The notes below the pieces were generated by a model, which searched no databases, had not been told where the DNA came from, and was given only the letters and a program-made list of their open reading frames with translations. A program made the position numbers and the translations under genes. Positions 25,564 to 33,886 of a DNA stretch of 64,000 nt are shown here, one piece after another. Where the stretch lies: assembly GCF_003731765.1 (NCBI RefSeq), contig NZ_MOAL01000002.1:248001-312000 (forward strand), written 5' to 3'. The DNA comes from Pseudomonas chlororaphis (lineage in GTDB: Bacteria > Pseudomonadota > Gammaproteobacteria > Pseudomonadales > Pseudomonadaceae). The first letter of the stretch is position 1. Each line of letters starts with the position of its first letter.

Positions 25564-27381
25564 ATGTTTATCTTGCGCCTCATCTACCGTGTTTTGCTGT
25601 TGATCGCCGTGCTGCTCGCCGGCGCTCTGGCCCTGGTTCTGTATTACGTCGCCAACCCCAAACTCCCCAGCTATGAGCCTGTGCAACAGGTGCACTACCT
25701 GGACCAGTGGAGTGCGGCCGACCGCCAGACTTACTACTTCACCCCCCAAGGCACTCAGGTCAAAGGGCTGCGCTACGACTGGTTCGGCGCCCTGGAGTTG
25801 CCATTCTCCAAGGAGCGCTTCGCCTCCCCGGAATACCTGGCGCGTTTCGGCTTCCTGGTGGACCCGCAACAACACCCCACAGCGGACAACCCCGGCAATC
25901 TCCCGGTAGGTTTTGCGCGGCATAAAAATCCCGGCAGCCAGGAGTACTACCTGGATATCACCTGTGCCGCCTGCCACACCGGCGAGTTGCGATTCAATCA
26001 CCAGGCCCTGCGAATCGACGGCGGTACCGCACAGCACGTGCTGCCCTCCAGCGTACCGACGCTACAAGGGGGCAGTTTCGGCCAGGCACTGGTGGCGAGC
26101 CTGGCCGCCACCTATTACAACCCATGGAAATTCGAACGCTTTGCCCGCCAGGTACTGGGCCAGGACTACGACAGCCGCCACGAACAGTTGCGCCAGGACT
26201 TCAAGGCTTCGCTGAACAACTTCCTGCGGGTGGCCTGGAACGACACCCATCGTGGCCTCTACCCCACCGAGGAAGGCCCTGGGCGCACCGACGCATTCGG
26301 ACGCATCGCCAACGCCAGCTTCGGCGATGCGATTACCCCCGATAACTATCGTGTGGCCAACGCCCCAGTGGACTACCCCCAGCTCTGGGATATCTGGACC
26401 TTCGACTGGGTGCAGTGGAACGGCTCAGCCCAGCAACCCATGGCACGCAACATTGGCGAAGCCCTTGGGGTCGGTGCGACGCTGAATTACTTCGACGCCC
26501 AGGGGCAACCACTCAAAGGCGCCGACCGCTACCCCTCCAGCGTTCGCGTCAACGATCTGCATCAGATCGAAGAGACCCTGCAACGTTTGAAGCCGCCTGC
26601 TTGGCCCGAAGCCCTGTTCGGCAAGGTCGACACCCGCCTGGCCTCCAAGGGCCGCGCGCTGTTCACCGAAAACTGCGCCGGTTGCCATGTGCCCGACGTC
26701 ACCGAAATCAACGGCCGTCCCGTGCAGCAATTGAAGATGCTGCCGCTGGCAGTCATCGGGACCGACCCCAACAGCGCCAACAACATCGCCGATCAGCGCT
26801 ATGACCTCAGCGCCTTGCAGTGGGACCCAGCAGAATTGGCAGCCTCCAATGTCGAACTGCACCCCACGCCCAGCGAACCACTGGACCTGAGCCAACTGTC
26901 CGTGGCCAAAGGCCTGGCCTACGTCACCGCCTTTGTCGAAGAGCGAGCCTACCGCGACGCCAAGGTCACCCCGGCCGAACGGCCACGCCTGGACGGCTTC
27001 GGCCTGCCCATTGGCGTGCGCGAACTGCGGGCGTACAAGGCCAGGCCGCTGGCAGGCGTCTGGGCCACCCCGCCCTTCCTGCACAACGGCTCGGTGCCCA
27101 GCCTGTATGAGCTGCTATCGCCGCAAAGCGAACGCTCCAACACCTTCTATAGAGGCACCTTCGAATACGACCCGCGCCACCTGGGTTATCGCACTGAAGC
27201 GTTTACCAACGGTTTCCTGTTCGACACCCGCATCAGCGGCAACCACAACAGCGGTCATGAATTCCGCTCCGGAAGCCGGGGCAACGGGGTCATCGGGCGC
27301 TTGCTGCAACCCGAAGAACGCTGGGCCCTGCTGGAGTACCTGAAAGTGCTCGGCGGCCCGCTGGAGTCGCAACTGCCATGA
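25564..27381 (+). CDS. RoxA-like membrane-anchored di-heme c-type cytochrome
   Basis: A 605-residue protein with an N-terminal membrane anchor (LIYRVLLLIAVLLAGALALV) and two heme-c sites, C134AACH and C371AGCH, facing the periplasm. The spacing and the C-terminal block (GVWATPPFLHNGSVPSLYEL, PEERWALLEYLK) resemble the RoxA rubber-oxygenase/di-heme peroxidase-like group. No substrate is implied by that; the family also holds uncharacterised members. The start is the ATG at 25564, though AAGG directly abutting it would better serve a TTG three codons later. It is followed after 28 bases by a catalase-like gene, so the two are probably an operon dealing with peroxides or oxidised lipids or isoprenoids. 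Confidence 0.85.
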   Translation: MFILRLIYRVLLLIAVLLAGALALVLYYVANPKLPSYEPVQQVHYLDQWSAADRQTYYFTPQGTQVKGLRYDWFGALELPFSKERFASPEYLARFGFLVDPQQHPTADNPGNLPVGFARHKNPGSQEYYLDITCAACHTGELRFNHQALRIDGGTAQHVLPSSVPTLQGGSFGQALVASLAATYYNPWKFERFARQVLGQDYDSRHEQLRQDFKASLNNFLRVAWNDTHRGLYPTEEGPGRTDAFGRIANASFGDAITPDNYRVANAPVDYPQLWDIWTFDWVQWNGSAQQPMARNIGEALGVGATLNYFDAQGQPLKGADRYPSSVRVNDLHQIEETLQRLKPPAWPEALFGKVDTRLASKGRALFTENCAGCHVPDVTEINGRPVQQLKMLPLAVIGTDPNSANNIADQRYDLSALQWDPAELAASNVELHPTPSEPLDLSQLSVAKGLAYVTAFVEERAYRDAKVTPAERPRLDGFGLPIGVRELRAYKARPLAGVWATPPFLHNGSVPSLYELLSPQSERSNTFYRGTFEYDPRHLGYRTEAFTNGFLFDTRISGNHNSGHEFRSGSRGNGVIGRLLQPEERWALLEYLKVLGGPLESQLP

Positions 27382-27409
27382 GCCCCGCCTTCGTCATAAG
27401 GATCTACCC

Positions 27410-28546
27410 ATGTTGATTACCCTCTGGCTGCGCCTCGGCGCCTTGCTGGCCAAGACCCTGATGTGGCTGCTGGGCCTGGGCCTGCTGGCCTGGGCACTGG
27501 CCAGTGCCTGGTTCGCCTGGCAACACCGCGGCCCGGTGTCCACTGAAGAACAGATCGCGGCCGGCGAAAGCGCCATGAGCCAGGAAATCATCCAGACCGC
27601 CGTGCGCATCGTCGACCAGCACCGGGACAACAGCCGCTACCTGCGTGACGCCCACGCCAAGGCCCATGGCTGCGTCAAAGCCCAGGTCCAGGTGCTCAAT
27701 GATTTGGCGCCGGAGCTGCGCCAAGGGGTGTTCGCCGAACCGGGGAAAACCTGGCAAGCCAGCGTGCGCCTGTCCAATGGCAACGCCTACCCGCAGTTCG
27801 ACAGTATTCGCGATGCCCGGGGCATGGCAATCAAGCTGCTGGACGTCCCCGGCAAACAGCTGCTGCAGGAACAGCCGGTGCGCACCGAGCAGGATTTCGT
27901 GATGTTCAACCATCCGAACTTCTTCGTCAGCGATGTGGCGGAGTACCGCACCAATGTAGCGGCGCAGGCGGACGGCAAGAAAGTCATGGCGTTCTTCCCA
28001 AGCCTGGACCCACGCAGTTGGCAGGTCCGCCATCTGTTTATCGCCCTGGCAACCCTGTCACCGGCACCCGCCAGCCCGACCCAGACCACTTACTTCTCGG
28101 TGTCGCCATACAAGTTCGGGAATGCCAATGTGAAGTTCCGCGTCGCGCCGGACCTGCAAAGCTGCCCTGGCTACACGTTACCGGCGCAAAATGAAAAGTT
28201 ACCGAACTTCCTGCGCAGTGCCCTGGTTCAACAACTGTCCACCGACCGCGTGCCGGCCTGCTTCGTCTTGCAGGTGCAGCGCCAGGACCCGAGCAAATTC
28301 ATGCCCATTGAGGACACCAGCATTGAATGGCGGGAAAGCGACGCACCGTTCGAGACCGTGGCGCGGGTCAAGATCCCGGCCCAGGACTTCGATACACCGG
28401 CGCAAAACCTGCAGTGCGACAACCAGTCCTTCAACCCCTGGTTCGGCCTTGAGGCCCATCGCCCCATCGGCGGCATCAACCGCCTGCGCAAGGCGGTGTA
28501 TGAAGCCGTGAGCGACTATCGCCACAGCCGCAACGCCGAACAGTAA
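27410..28546 (+). CDS. Membrane-anchored catalase-like heme protein
   Basis: A 378-residue catalase-superfamily protein of the small SrpA/y4iL-like group rather than a true catalase. An N-terminal hydrophobic anchor (LMWLLGLGLLAWALASAWFAW) precedes the domain. The distal His region is RDAHAKAHGCVKAQ, the family stretch ASVRLSNGNAYPQFDSIRDA follows with RGMAIKLLDVPG, and the proximal heme Tyr is probably in RLRKAVYE (RxxxY). Related domains act on fatty-acid hydroperoxides (allene oxide synthase type). It is coupled to the di-heme cytochrome gene and ends with a terminator. Confidence 0.83.
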   Translation: MLITLWLRLGALLAKTLMWLLGLGLLAWALASAWFAWQHRGPVSTEEQIAAGESAMSQEIIQTAVRIVDQHRDNSRYLRDAHAKAHGCVKAQVQVLNDLAPELRQGVFAEPGKTWQASVRLSNGNAYPQFDSIRDARGMAIKLLDVPGKQLLQEQPVRTEQDFVMFNHPNFFVSDVAEYRTNVAAQADGKKVMAFFPSLDPRSWQVRHLFIALATLSPAPASPTQTTYFSVSPYKFGNANVKFRVAPDLQSCPGYTLPAQNEKLPNFLRSALVQQLSTDRVPACFVLQVQRQDPSKFMPIEDTSIEWRESDAPFETVARVKIPAQDFDTPAQNLQCDNQSFNPWFGLEAHRPIGGINRLRKAVYEAVSDYRHSRNAEQ

Positions 28547-28555
28547 GCCCATCAC

Positions 28556-28585
28556 GAAAAAAGCGGCCCAAGGGCCGCTTTCTTT
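28556..28585 (+). terminator. Rho-independent terminator of the cytochrome/catalase operon
   Basis: AAAGCGGCC and GGCCGCTTT pair around CAAG, followed by TCTTT, ten bases after the stop codon. The A-run on the other side could also serve the minus strand. Confidence 0.85.
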
Positions 28586-28626
28586 ATTCATTGGGCTCAC
28601 GCAGCACCGCGCCAAACCCCAGACAG

Positions 28627-28652
28627 CAAAAAGCCCGCACTGGGCGGGCTTT
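28627..28652 (-). terminator. Terminator after the first-listed tRNA-Asp gene
   Basis: AAAGCCCGC and GCGGGCTTT pair around a 4-base loop; the plus-strand A-run gives a U-tract on the minus-strand transcript, 41 bases past the tRNA-Asp 3' end. Confidence 0.85.
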
Positions 28653-28692
28653 CTGTGATGATCTGGCGTTCAGTGGTCCAGATCATCGAATA

Positions 28693-28769
28693 TGGCGCAG
28701 CGGACGGGACTCGAACCCGCGACCCCCGGCGTGACAGGCCGGTATTCTAACCGACTGAACTACCGCTGC
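28693..28769 (-). tRNA. tRNA-Asp (GTC)
   Basis: A 77-base tRNA with acceptor stem GCAGCGG/CCGCTGC, anticodon loop CCTGTCACG (anticodon GTC), TTCGAA in the T arm and an encoded CCA end. It is the second gene of a tRNA-Val/tRNA-Asp unit transcribed leftward, 19 bases after tRNA-Val. Confidence 0.97.
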
Positions 28770-28788
28770 GCGTAGCGTTGAAAGTAAG

Positions 28789-28864
28789 TGGTGGGTGATG
28801 ACGGGATCGAACCGCCGACATTCTGCTTGTAAGGCAGACGCTCTCCCAGCTGAGCTAATCACCC
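28789..28864 (-). tRNA. tRNA-Val (TAC)
   Basis: A 76-base tRNA with acceptor stem GGGTGAT/ATCACCC, anticodon loop CCTTACAAG (anticodon TAC), GTTCGATC in the T arm and an encoded CCA end. It leads the promoter-distal copy of the duplicated unit. Confidence 0.97.
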
Positions 28865-29001
28865 TTTACCTTCGTTGCGGGGCGCATTGTGCCACAGAAA
28901 TTCACAAGATGTTGATTTAATTAATAAATTTATTAAAAAAATCTGAATTTCGATGAAACGCTGCAAAACCCACGGAACTCTTTACAACCAACATCTAGAA
29001 C
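28865..29001 (-). other. AT-rich spacer upstream of the left tRNA unit
   Basis: This spacer has an AT-rich block (TTTAATTAATAAATTTATTA) and, on the minus strand, CACAAT followed by a GC-rich discriminator (GCGCCCC), which suggests a separate stringently controlled promoter for the left tRNA pair. A good -35 is not clear. No gene is seen. Confidence 0.45.
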
Positions 29002-29026
29002 AAAAAAGCCCGCCTAAGCGGGCTTT
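29002..29026 (-). terminator. Terminator after the right-hand tRNA-Asp gene
   Basis: AAAGCCCGC and GCGGGCTTT around CTAA (9-bp stem), with AAAAAA on the plus strand giving a U-tract on the minus-strand RNA. It closes the right tRNA unit 41 bases after the tRNA end, as in the left unit. Confidence 0.87.
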
Positions 29027-29066
29027 CTGTGGTGACCTGGCGTTCAGCGTTCCAGGTTACCGAATA

Positions 29067-29143
29067 TGGCGCAGCGGACGGGACTCGAACCCGCGACCCC
29101 CGGCGTGACAGGCCGGTATTCTAACCGACTGAACTACCGCTGC
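29067..29143 (-). tRNA. tRNA-Asp (GTC), second copy
   Basis: Identical in sequence to the copy at 28693-28769, 77 bases, anticodon GTC and encoded CCA. It lies 374 bases from the first copy in the same orientation. Confidence 0.97.
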
Positions 29144-29163
29144 GCGTAACACTTGAATGCGAA

Positions 29164-29239
29164 TGGTGGGTGATGACGGGATCGAACCGCCGACATTCTG
29201 CTTGTAAGGCAGACGCTCTCCCAGCTGAGCTAATCACCC
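29164..29239 (-). tRNA. tRNA-Val (TAC), second copy
   Basis: Identical to the copy at 28789-28864, 76 bases, anticodon TAC and encoded CCA. It is first in its unit and lies directly behind a recognisable promoter. Confidence 0.97.
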
Positions 29240-29260
29240 TTCACGTTCGGTGTGGCGCGC

Positions 29261-29289
29261 ATTCTACGGAGCAGCCCCTACTCTGGCAA
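29261..29289 (-). promoter_or_regulatory. Sigma-70 promoter of the right tRNA unit
   Basis: On the minus strand, TTGCCA (29284-29289) and TAGAAT (29261-29266) are 17 bases apart, followed by a GCGCGCC discriminator typical of stringently controlled stable-RNA promoters. The tRNA-Val 5' end is 22 bases after the -10. Confidence 0.85.
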
Positions 29290-29399
29290 GCACTTTTTAT
29301 AATAATTTTTTCAGGCCTTCCAAAGGCTTAGCGAAGGGTTGGCCTGAGCTGCCGCGAAGAGAATAATGCCCTCCTTTGTATAAAGGAGAGATTCACCCC

Positions 29400-30320
29400 A
29401 TGTGGTTCAAAAACCTGCTTATCTATCGCCTGACCCAAGATCTAGCCGTTGATGCTGAGGCGCTGGAAACTGCACTGGCCACCAAACTGGCGCGTCCATG
29501 TGCAAGCCAGGAGTTGACCACCTACGGTTTCGTTGCACCGTTCGGCAAAGGCGAAGATGCGCCTCTGGTGCATGTCAGCCAGGACTTCCTGCTCATCGCC
29601 GCACGCAAAGAGGAGCGCATCCTGCCTGGCAGCGTGGTACGTGACGCGGTCAAGGAGAAGGTCGAAGAGATCGAAGCCGAACAAATGCGCAAGGTCTATA
29701 AGAAGGAGCGCGACCAGATCAAGGATGAAATCATCCAGGCCTTCTTGCCCCGTGCCTTTATTCGCCGTTCTTCTACCTTCGCTGCGATTGCCCCTAAACA
29801 AGGGCTGATCCTGGTCAACTCCGCCAGCCCGAAACGCGCCGAAGACCTGCTGTCCACCCTGCGCGAAGTGCTCGGCACCCTGCCGGTCCGTCCGCTGACG
29901 GTCAAGACCGCCCCTACAGCGATCATGACCGACTGGGTGAAAACCCAAAAAGCCGCCGACGACTTCTTCGTCCTCGACGAGTGCGAGCTGCGTGATACCC
30001 ATGAAGACGGCGGCATCGTGCGCTGCAAACGCCAGGACCTGACCGGCGAAGAAATCCAGCTGCACCTGAGCACCGGTAAAGTGGTCACCCAACTGTCCTT
30101 GGCTTGGCAGGACAAACTGTCCTTCATGCTCGACGACAAGATGGTGGTCAAGCGTCTGAAGTTCGAAGACCTGCTGCAGGATCAGGCGGAACAGGACGGT
30201 GGCGATGAAGCCCTCGGCCAACTGGATGCCAGCTTCACCCTGATGATGCTGACCTTCGGCGACTTCTTGCCGGCGTTGGTTGAAGCCCTGGGTGGCGAAG
30301 AAACGCCCCAAGGGATCTGA
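29400..30320 (+). CDS. rdgC: Recombination-associated protein RdgC
   Basis: A 306-residue RdgC, a ring-shaped double-stranded DNA-binding protein that restrains RecA and is needed when replication restart is impaired. The N terminus [11 protein letters not shown] and later phrases ([56 protein letters not shown]) are diagnostic, and the length is typical. AAGGAGAG precedes the ATG; an in-frame ATG 24 bases upstream would place the ribosome-binding site inside the coding region. Confidence 0.97.
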   Translation: MWFKNLLIYRLTQDLAVDAEALETALATKLARPCASQELTTYGFVAPFGKGEDAPLVHVSQDFLLIAARKEERILPGSVVRDAVKEKVEEIEAEQMRKVYKKERDQIKDEIIQAFLPRAFIRRSSTFAAIAPKQGLILVNSASPKRAEDLLSTLREVLGTLPVRPLTVKTAPTAIMTDWVKTQKAADDFFVLDECELRDTHEDGGIVRCKRQDLTGEEIQLHLSTGKVVTQLSLAWQDKLSFMLDDKMVVKRLKFEDLLQDQAEQDGGDEALGQLDASFTLMMLTFGDFLPALVEALGGEETPQGI

Positions 30321-30327
30321 GAACCTG

Positions 30328-30402
30328 CTGGGCTGACTTGCCTGCGATGAAGGGCTCCTGACAGACCTTGTCGCCTGGATCGCTGGCAAACCAGTGCCTA
30401 CA
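30328..30402. repeat. Degenerate REPIN-like repeat
   Basis: GCTGACTTGCCTGCGATG and the inverted GATCGCTGGCAAACCAGTGC resemble diverged REP ends, between rdgC and the BASS transporter gene. Confidence 0.5.
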
Positions 30403-30416
30403 GCTTCTACCGATAG

Positions 30417-30442
30417 ACGCCACCTGCCTTGGGTGGCGTTTT
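30417..30442 (+). terminator. Terminator-like hairpin after rdgC
   Basis: ACGCCACC and GGTGGCGT pair around a short loop and run into TTTT, about 20 bases before the next start codon. It could terminate rdgC or attenuate entry into the BASS gene. Confidence 0.7.
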
Positions 30443-30462
30443 CACATAACAAGGAACAGGTC

Positions 30463-31428
30463 ATGCGCGCATTGGCTGCATTGAGCCGCTTCGTCGGCAA
30501 CACCTTCGCTTACTGGGTACTGATTTTCGCTGTGGTCGCCTTCCTCCAGCCCCACTGGTTCATCGGCCTCAAAGGCGCCATCGTGCCGCTGTTAGGCCTG
30601 GTGATGTTTGGCATGGGGCTGACCCTGAAACTTGAAGATTTCGCCGAGGTGGCCCGCCACCCATGGCGCGTGGCCTTGGGCGTGGTCGCGCATTTCGTGA
30701 TCATGCCGGGCGTCGCCTGGTTGCTGTGCCAGGCCTTTCACCTGCCACCGGAAATCGCCGTCGGGGTGATCCTGGTCGGCTGCTGCCCAAGCGGCACTTC
30801 ATCCAACGTCATGACCTGGCTGGCTCGGGGCGACCTGGCGCTGTCCGTGGCCATCGCCGCTGTCACCACCCTGCTGGCTCCGCTGCTGACGCCGGCGCTG
30901 ATCTGGCTGCTGGCCTCGGCCTGGTTGCCGGTGTCGTTCATGGAGCTGTTCTGGTCGATCCTGCAAGTGGTGCTGCTGCCGATCGTGCTTGGGGTGGTCG
31001 CTCAGCGGTTGCTCGGTGAGCGGGTACGCCACGCGGTGGATGTGCTGCCGCTGGTCTCGGTGGTGAGCATCGTCATCATCGTCACCGCCGTAGTGGCCGC
31101 CAGCCAAGCGAAAATCGCCGAATCCGGCCTGCTGATCATGGCCGTGGTGATGCTGCACAATAGCTTTGGTTACCTGCTGGGCTACTTCACCGGCCGAGTG
31201 TTCAAGCTGCCCCTGGCCCAGCGCAAGTCCCTGGCCCTGGAAGTCGGCATGCAGAACTCCGGTTTGGGGGCCGCCCTGGCCAGCGCTCACTTCTCGCCTT
31301 TGGCGGCGGTGCCCAGCGCCCTGTTCAGCGTTTGGCACAATATTTCCGGGGCCTTGCTGTCCACTTACTTCCGCCGGATGAGTGAGAACGCCGAGAAAAA
31401 ACTGGAAACACACCCAGCCGCCGACTGA
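30463..31428 (+). CDS. BASS-family sodium-dependent organic acid transporter
   Basis: A 321-residue inner-membrane protein of the bile acid:sodium symporter (BASS/SBF) family with about ten hydrophobic segments. Family signatures are GLVMFGMGLTLKLEDF, the crossover-like VGCCPSGTSSNVMTWLARGD and EVGMQNSGLGAALA. Bacterial members import pantoate, 2-keto acids or similar anions, and the substrate here is unknown. AAGGAACAGG precedes the ATG. It stands between rdgC and the guanidine riboswitch. Confidence 0.9.
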   Translation: MRALAALSRFVGNTFAYWVLIFAVVAFLQPHWFIGLKGAIVPLLGLVMFGMGLTLKLEDFAEVARHPWRVALGVVAHFVIMPGVAWLLCQAFHLPPEIAVGVILVGCCPSGTSSNVMTWLARGDLALSVAIAAVTTLLAPLLTPALIWLLASAWLPVSFMELFWSILQVVLLPIVLGVVAQRLLGERVRHAVDVLPLVSVVSIVIIVTAVVAASQAKIAESGLLIMAVVMLHNSFGYLLGYFTGRVFKLPLAQRKSLALEVGMQNSGLGAALASAHFSPLAAVPSALFSVWHNISGALLSTYFRRMSENAEKKLETHPAAD

Positions 31429-31436
31429 GCAAAAAG

Positions 31437-31465
31437 TTGACCACTCGGTTAGCCTCGAGTACTAC
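31437..31465 (+). promoter_or_regulatory. Promoter of the guanidine riboswitch-sugE transcript
   Basis: TTGACC (31437-31442) and TACTAC (31460-31465) are separated by 17 bases. Transcription would begin near 31472, directly at the first riboswitch hairpin. Confidence 0.75.
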
Positions 31466-31473
31466 ACTGCGCA

Positions 31474-31526
31474 CCGCGAGGACGACCTCGCGGCTCGATC
31501 GAGTCATTCATGTTGGGGACGGCCCC
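31474..31526 (+). ncRNA. Guanidine-II (mini-ykkC) riboswitch
   Basis: Two hairpins each have the diagnostic ACGR tetraloop: CCGCGAGG-ACGA-CCTCGCGG (31474-31493) and GGGG-ACGG-CCCC (31515-31526). The second stem is about 10 bases from the ribosome-binding site GAGG and 19 bases from the sugE ATG. In this class guanidine bound by the paired loops exposes the ribosome-binding site, switching on translation of the exporter. The gene it precedes, a Gdx/SugE homologue, fits this precisely. Confidence 0.93.
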
Positions 31527-31545
31527 GTCAATTGATGAGGTCTTT

Positions 31546-31863
31546 ATGTCCTGGATCATTCTGTTTTTTGCCGGTTTGTTTGAAGTGGGCTGGGCCATCG
31601 GCCTGAAATACACCGACGGTTTTACCCGCCCGCTGCCCACGGCCCTGACCATTATTGCCATGGCCATCAGCCTCGGCTTGCTGGGCCTGGCGATGCGCGA
31701 CCTGCCCCTGGGCACCGCCTACGCCATCTGGACCGGGGTCGGTGCCATCGGCACGGTGATCGCCGGGATCATTCTGTTCGGCGAATCCATGGCGCTGATG
31801 CGCCTGGCCAGCGTGGCACTGATCGTCGCCGGCCTGGTGGGCTTGAAAGTCAGCGCCAGTTGA
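31546..31863 (+). CDS. sugE: Guanidinium exporter Gdx/SugE (SMR family)
   Basis: A 105-residue small multidrug resistance protein with four membrane helices, in the SugE/Gdx branch that exchanges guanidinium for protons. The conserved essential Glu is in [19 protein letters not shown], and [20 protein letters not shown] is the canonical second block. The start is the ATG after GATGAGG. A guanidine-II riboswitch lies immediately upstream, which supports guanidinium as the substrate. A bidirectional terminator follows. Confidence 0.95.
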   Translation: MSWIILFFAGLFEVGWAIGLKYTDGFTRPLPTALTIIAMAISLGLLGLAMRDLPLGTAYAIWTGVGAIGTVIAGIILFGESMALMRLASVALIVAGLVGLKVSAS

Positions 31864-31881
31864 CACTCAACCAGCGAACAT

Positions 31882-31914
31882 AAAAACGCCCGCAATCTTG
31901 CGGGCGTTTTTTTA
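31882..31914. terminator. Bidirectional terminator between convergent genes
   Basis: AAAAACGCCCGCAA and TTGCGGGCGTTTTT pair almost perfectly with A and T runs on both sides. It can end sugE rightward and the MFS-PlsC gene leftward. Confidence 0.92.
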
Positions 31915-31929
31915 TCCGTCACAAACAGC

Positions 31930-33804
31930 CTAGCGAGCCTTACCCCGCAACTCGCCCACCAGCGCTTGCAACTGCGCAGGTTCGGCCGCTTCCACAGCGA
32001 CCGCAGGGCCGGCCACCAGGGTCACTCGCGACCAGATGCGATGGAACAGCCCCTTGGCCGGATCACGGCTGAAGAAACTGCCCCACAAACCTTGCAACGC
32101 TAGGGGAATCACCGGCACCGGTGTTTCCTGGAGGATCCGTGTCAGCCCGCCCTTGAACTCATTGATCTCACCGTCCACGGTCAGCTTGCCTTCAGGGAAG
32201 ATGCACACCAGTTCGCCGTCCTGAAGGTACTGGGCAATCCGCTGGAAGGCTTTTTCGTAGATCTGGATGTCTTCATGACGCCCGGCAATGGGAATGGTCC
32301 CGGCGGTGCGGAAGATGAAGTTCAGCACCGGCAGGTTGTAGATCTTGTAATACATCACGAAGCGAATCGGCCGACGCACCGCGCCACCGATCAGCAAGGC
32401 ATCGACAAAGGACACGTGGTTGCACACCAGTAAGGCCGCACCTTCATCGGGAATCTGCTCCAGGTTGCGGTGCTCGACGCGGTACATGGAATGGCTGAGC
32501 AGCCAGATCATGAAGCGCATGCTGAACTCGGGCACGACCTTGAAGATGTAGACGTTGACCGCGATGTTGAGCAGCGACACCACCAGGAACAGATGGGGAA
32601 TCGTCAGCTTGGCCATGCTCAGCAGGACGATCGAAACAATCGCCGAGACCACCATGAACAACGCATTGAGAATGTTGTTGGCGGCGATCACCCGGGCCCG
32701 CTCGTTCTCCGGGGTACGCGACTGAATCAGGGCATACAGCGGCACGATGTAGAAGCCGCCGAAAATCCCCAGCCCCAGCACATCGAACAGCACCCACCAC
32801 GCATGGCCGAAGGTCAGCACCTGGAGCCAGCTATGGCCTTCGGCGCTGACCGGAATCCCCCCCGAATGCCACCACAGCAGGAGACCGAACACCGTCAGGC
32901 CGAATGAGCCAAACGGCACCAGGCCGATTTCCACTTTGCGCCCCGACAGCCGCTCGCACAGCATGGAGCCGGCGGCAATGCCCACCGAGAACACAGTCAG
33001 AATAAGGGTCACCACGGTCTCGTCGCCGTGCATCCACTCCTTGGCATAGGCCGGGATCTGGGTCAGGTAGATTGCCCCGACAAACCAGAACCAGGAGTTG
33101 CCGACAATCGAGCGCGACACCGCCGGGGTTTGCCCCAAGCCCAGGCGCAAGGTGGCCCAGGACTGGCTGAAGATGTTCCAGTTCAGGCGCATTTCCGGGG
33201 TCGCCGCCGCGGCTCGGGGGATGCTGCGGCTGGCCAGGTAGCCCAGCACGGCGACGCCGATAATGGCCGTGGAAACGATCGGCGCGTAGTGAGCCGAGGA
33301 CATCATGATGCCCGCGCCGATGGTACCGGCCAGGATCGCCAGGAAGGTGCCCATTTCCACCAGACCATTGCCGCCGACCAACTCCTCTTCGTGCAGGGCC
33401 TGGGGCAGGATCGAATACTTGACCGGCCCGAACAGCGCCGAGTGGGTACCCATGGCAAACAACGCCACCAGCATCAGCGACAGGTGATCAAAGACGAACC
33501 CCACCGCGCCCACCGCCATGATCGCGATCTCGCCGAGCTTGATCAGGCGAATCAGCGCGTCCTTGGCGAACTTTTCGCCAAATTGCCCGGCCAGGGCCGA
33601 GAACAGGAAAAACGGCAGGATAAACAACAAGGCGCAGAGGTTGACCCAGATTGAACGGTCGCCTTCGATACTCAGCTTGTAGAGGATGGCGAGGATCAAC
33701 GATTGCTTGAAGATGTTGTCGTTGAACGCACCAAGGGATTGGGTGATGAAAAACGGCAGGAAACGCCGCGTGCGAAGCAAGGTGAACTGCGAAGGGTGAC
33801 TCAT
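31930..33804 (-). CDS. LplT-like MFS transporter fused to PlsC acyltransferase
   Basis: A 624-residue inner-membrane fusion. Residues about 1-410 form an MFS domain like the lysophospholipid flippase LplT (ITQSLGAFNDNIFKQ, SVGIAAGSMLCERLSGRK). The C-terminal ~200 residues are a 1-acylglycerol-3-phosphate acyltransferase domain with the catalytic NHVSFVD (NHX4D) and FPEGKLTVDGE motifs. Together they would flip lysophospholipids inward and re-acylate them, like LplT-Aas, but without an Aas acyl-ACP synthetase part, so acyl-ACP or acyl-CoA would be the donor. The fusion is known in pseudomonads (PA3267-like). Confidence 0.9.
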   Translation of the reverse strand: MSHPSQFTLLRTRRFLPFFITQSLGAFNDNIFKQSLILAILYKLSIEGDRSIWVNLCALLFILPFFLFSALAGQFGEKFAKDALIRLIKLGEIAIMAVGAVGFVFDHLSLMLVALFAMGTHSALFGPVKYSILPQALHEEELVGGNGLVEMGTFLAILAGTIGAGIMMSSAHYAPIVSTAIIGVAVLGYLASRSIPRAAAATPEMRLNWNIFSQSWATLRLGLGQTPAVSRSIVGNSWFWFVGAIYLTQIPAYAKEWMHGDETVVTLILTVFSVGIAAGSMLCERLSGRKVEIGLVPFGSFGLTVFGLLLWWHSGGIPVSAEGHSWLQVLTFGHAWWVLFDVLGLGIFGGFYIVPLYALIQSRTPENERARVIAANNILNALFMVVSAIVSIVLLSMAKLTIPHLFLVVSLLNIAVNVYIFKVVPEFSMRFMIWLLSHSMYRVEHRNLEQIPDEGAALLVCNHVSFVDALLIGGAVRRPIRFVMYYKIYNLPVLNFIFRTAGTIPIAGRHEDIQIYEKAFQRIAQYLQDGELVCIFPEGKLTVDGEINEFKGGLTRILQETPVPVIPLALQGLWGSFFSRDPAKGLFHRIWSRVTLVAGPAVAVEAAEPAQLQALVGELRGKAR

Positions 33805-33886
33805 CTTCCATGTCCCTGAGTGGCGTGGATGCTGTAATTGGAATGTCGTTCGTCGATCCAGGCCACACCTTACCTACCTTTAACGA

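Noticed and set aside
28919..28945. AT-rich stretch between the tRNA units as a possible attachment site or island border
   Set aside because: The tRNAs are intact, there is no integrase or partial tRNA repeat nearby, and both flanks are core genes; a promoter region is simpler.
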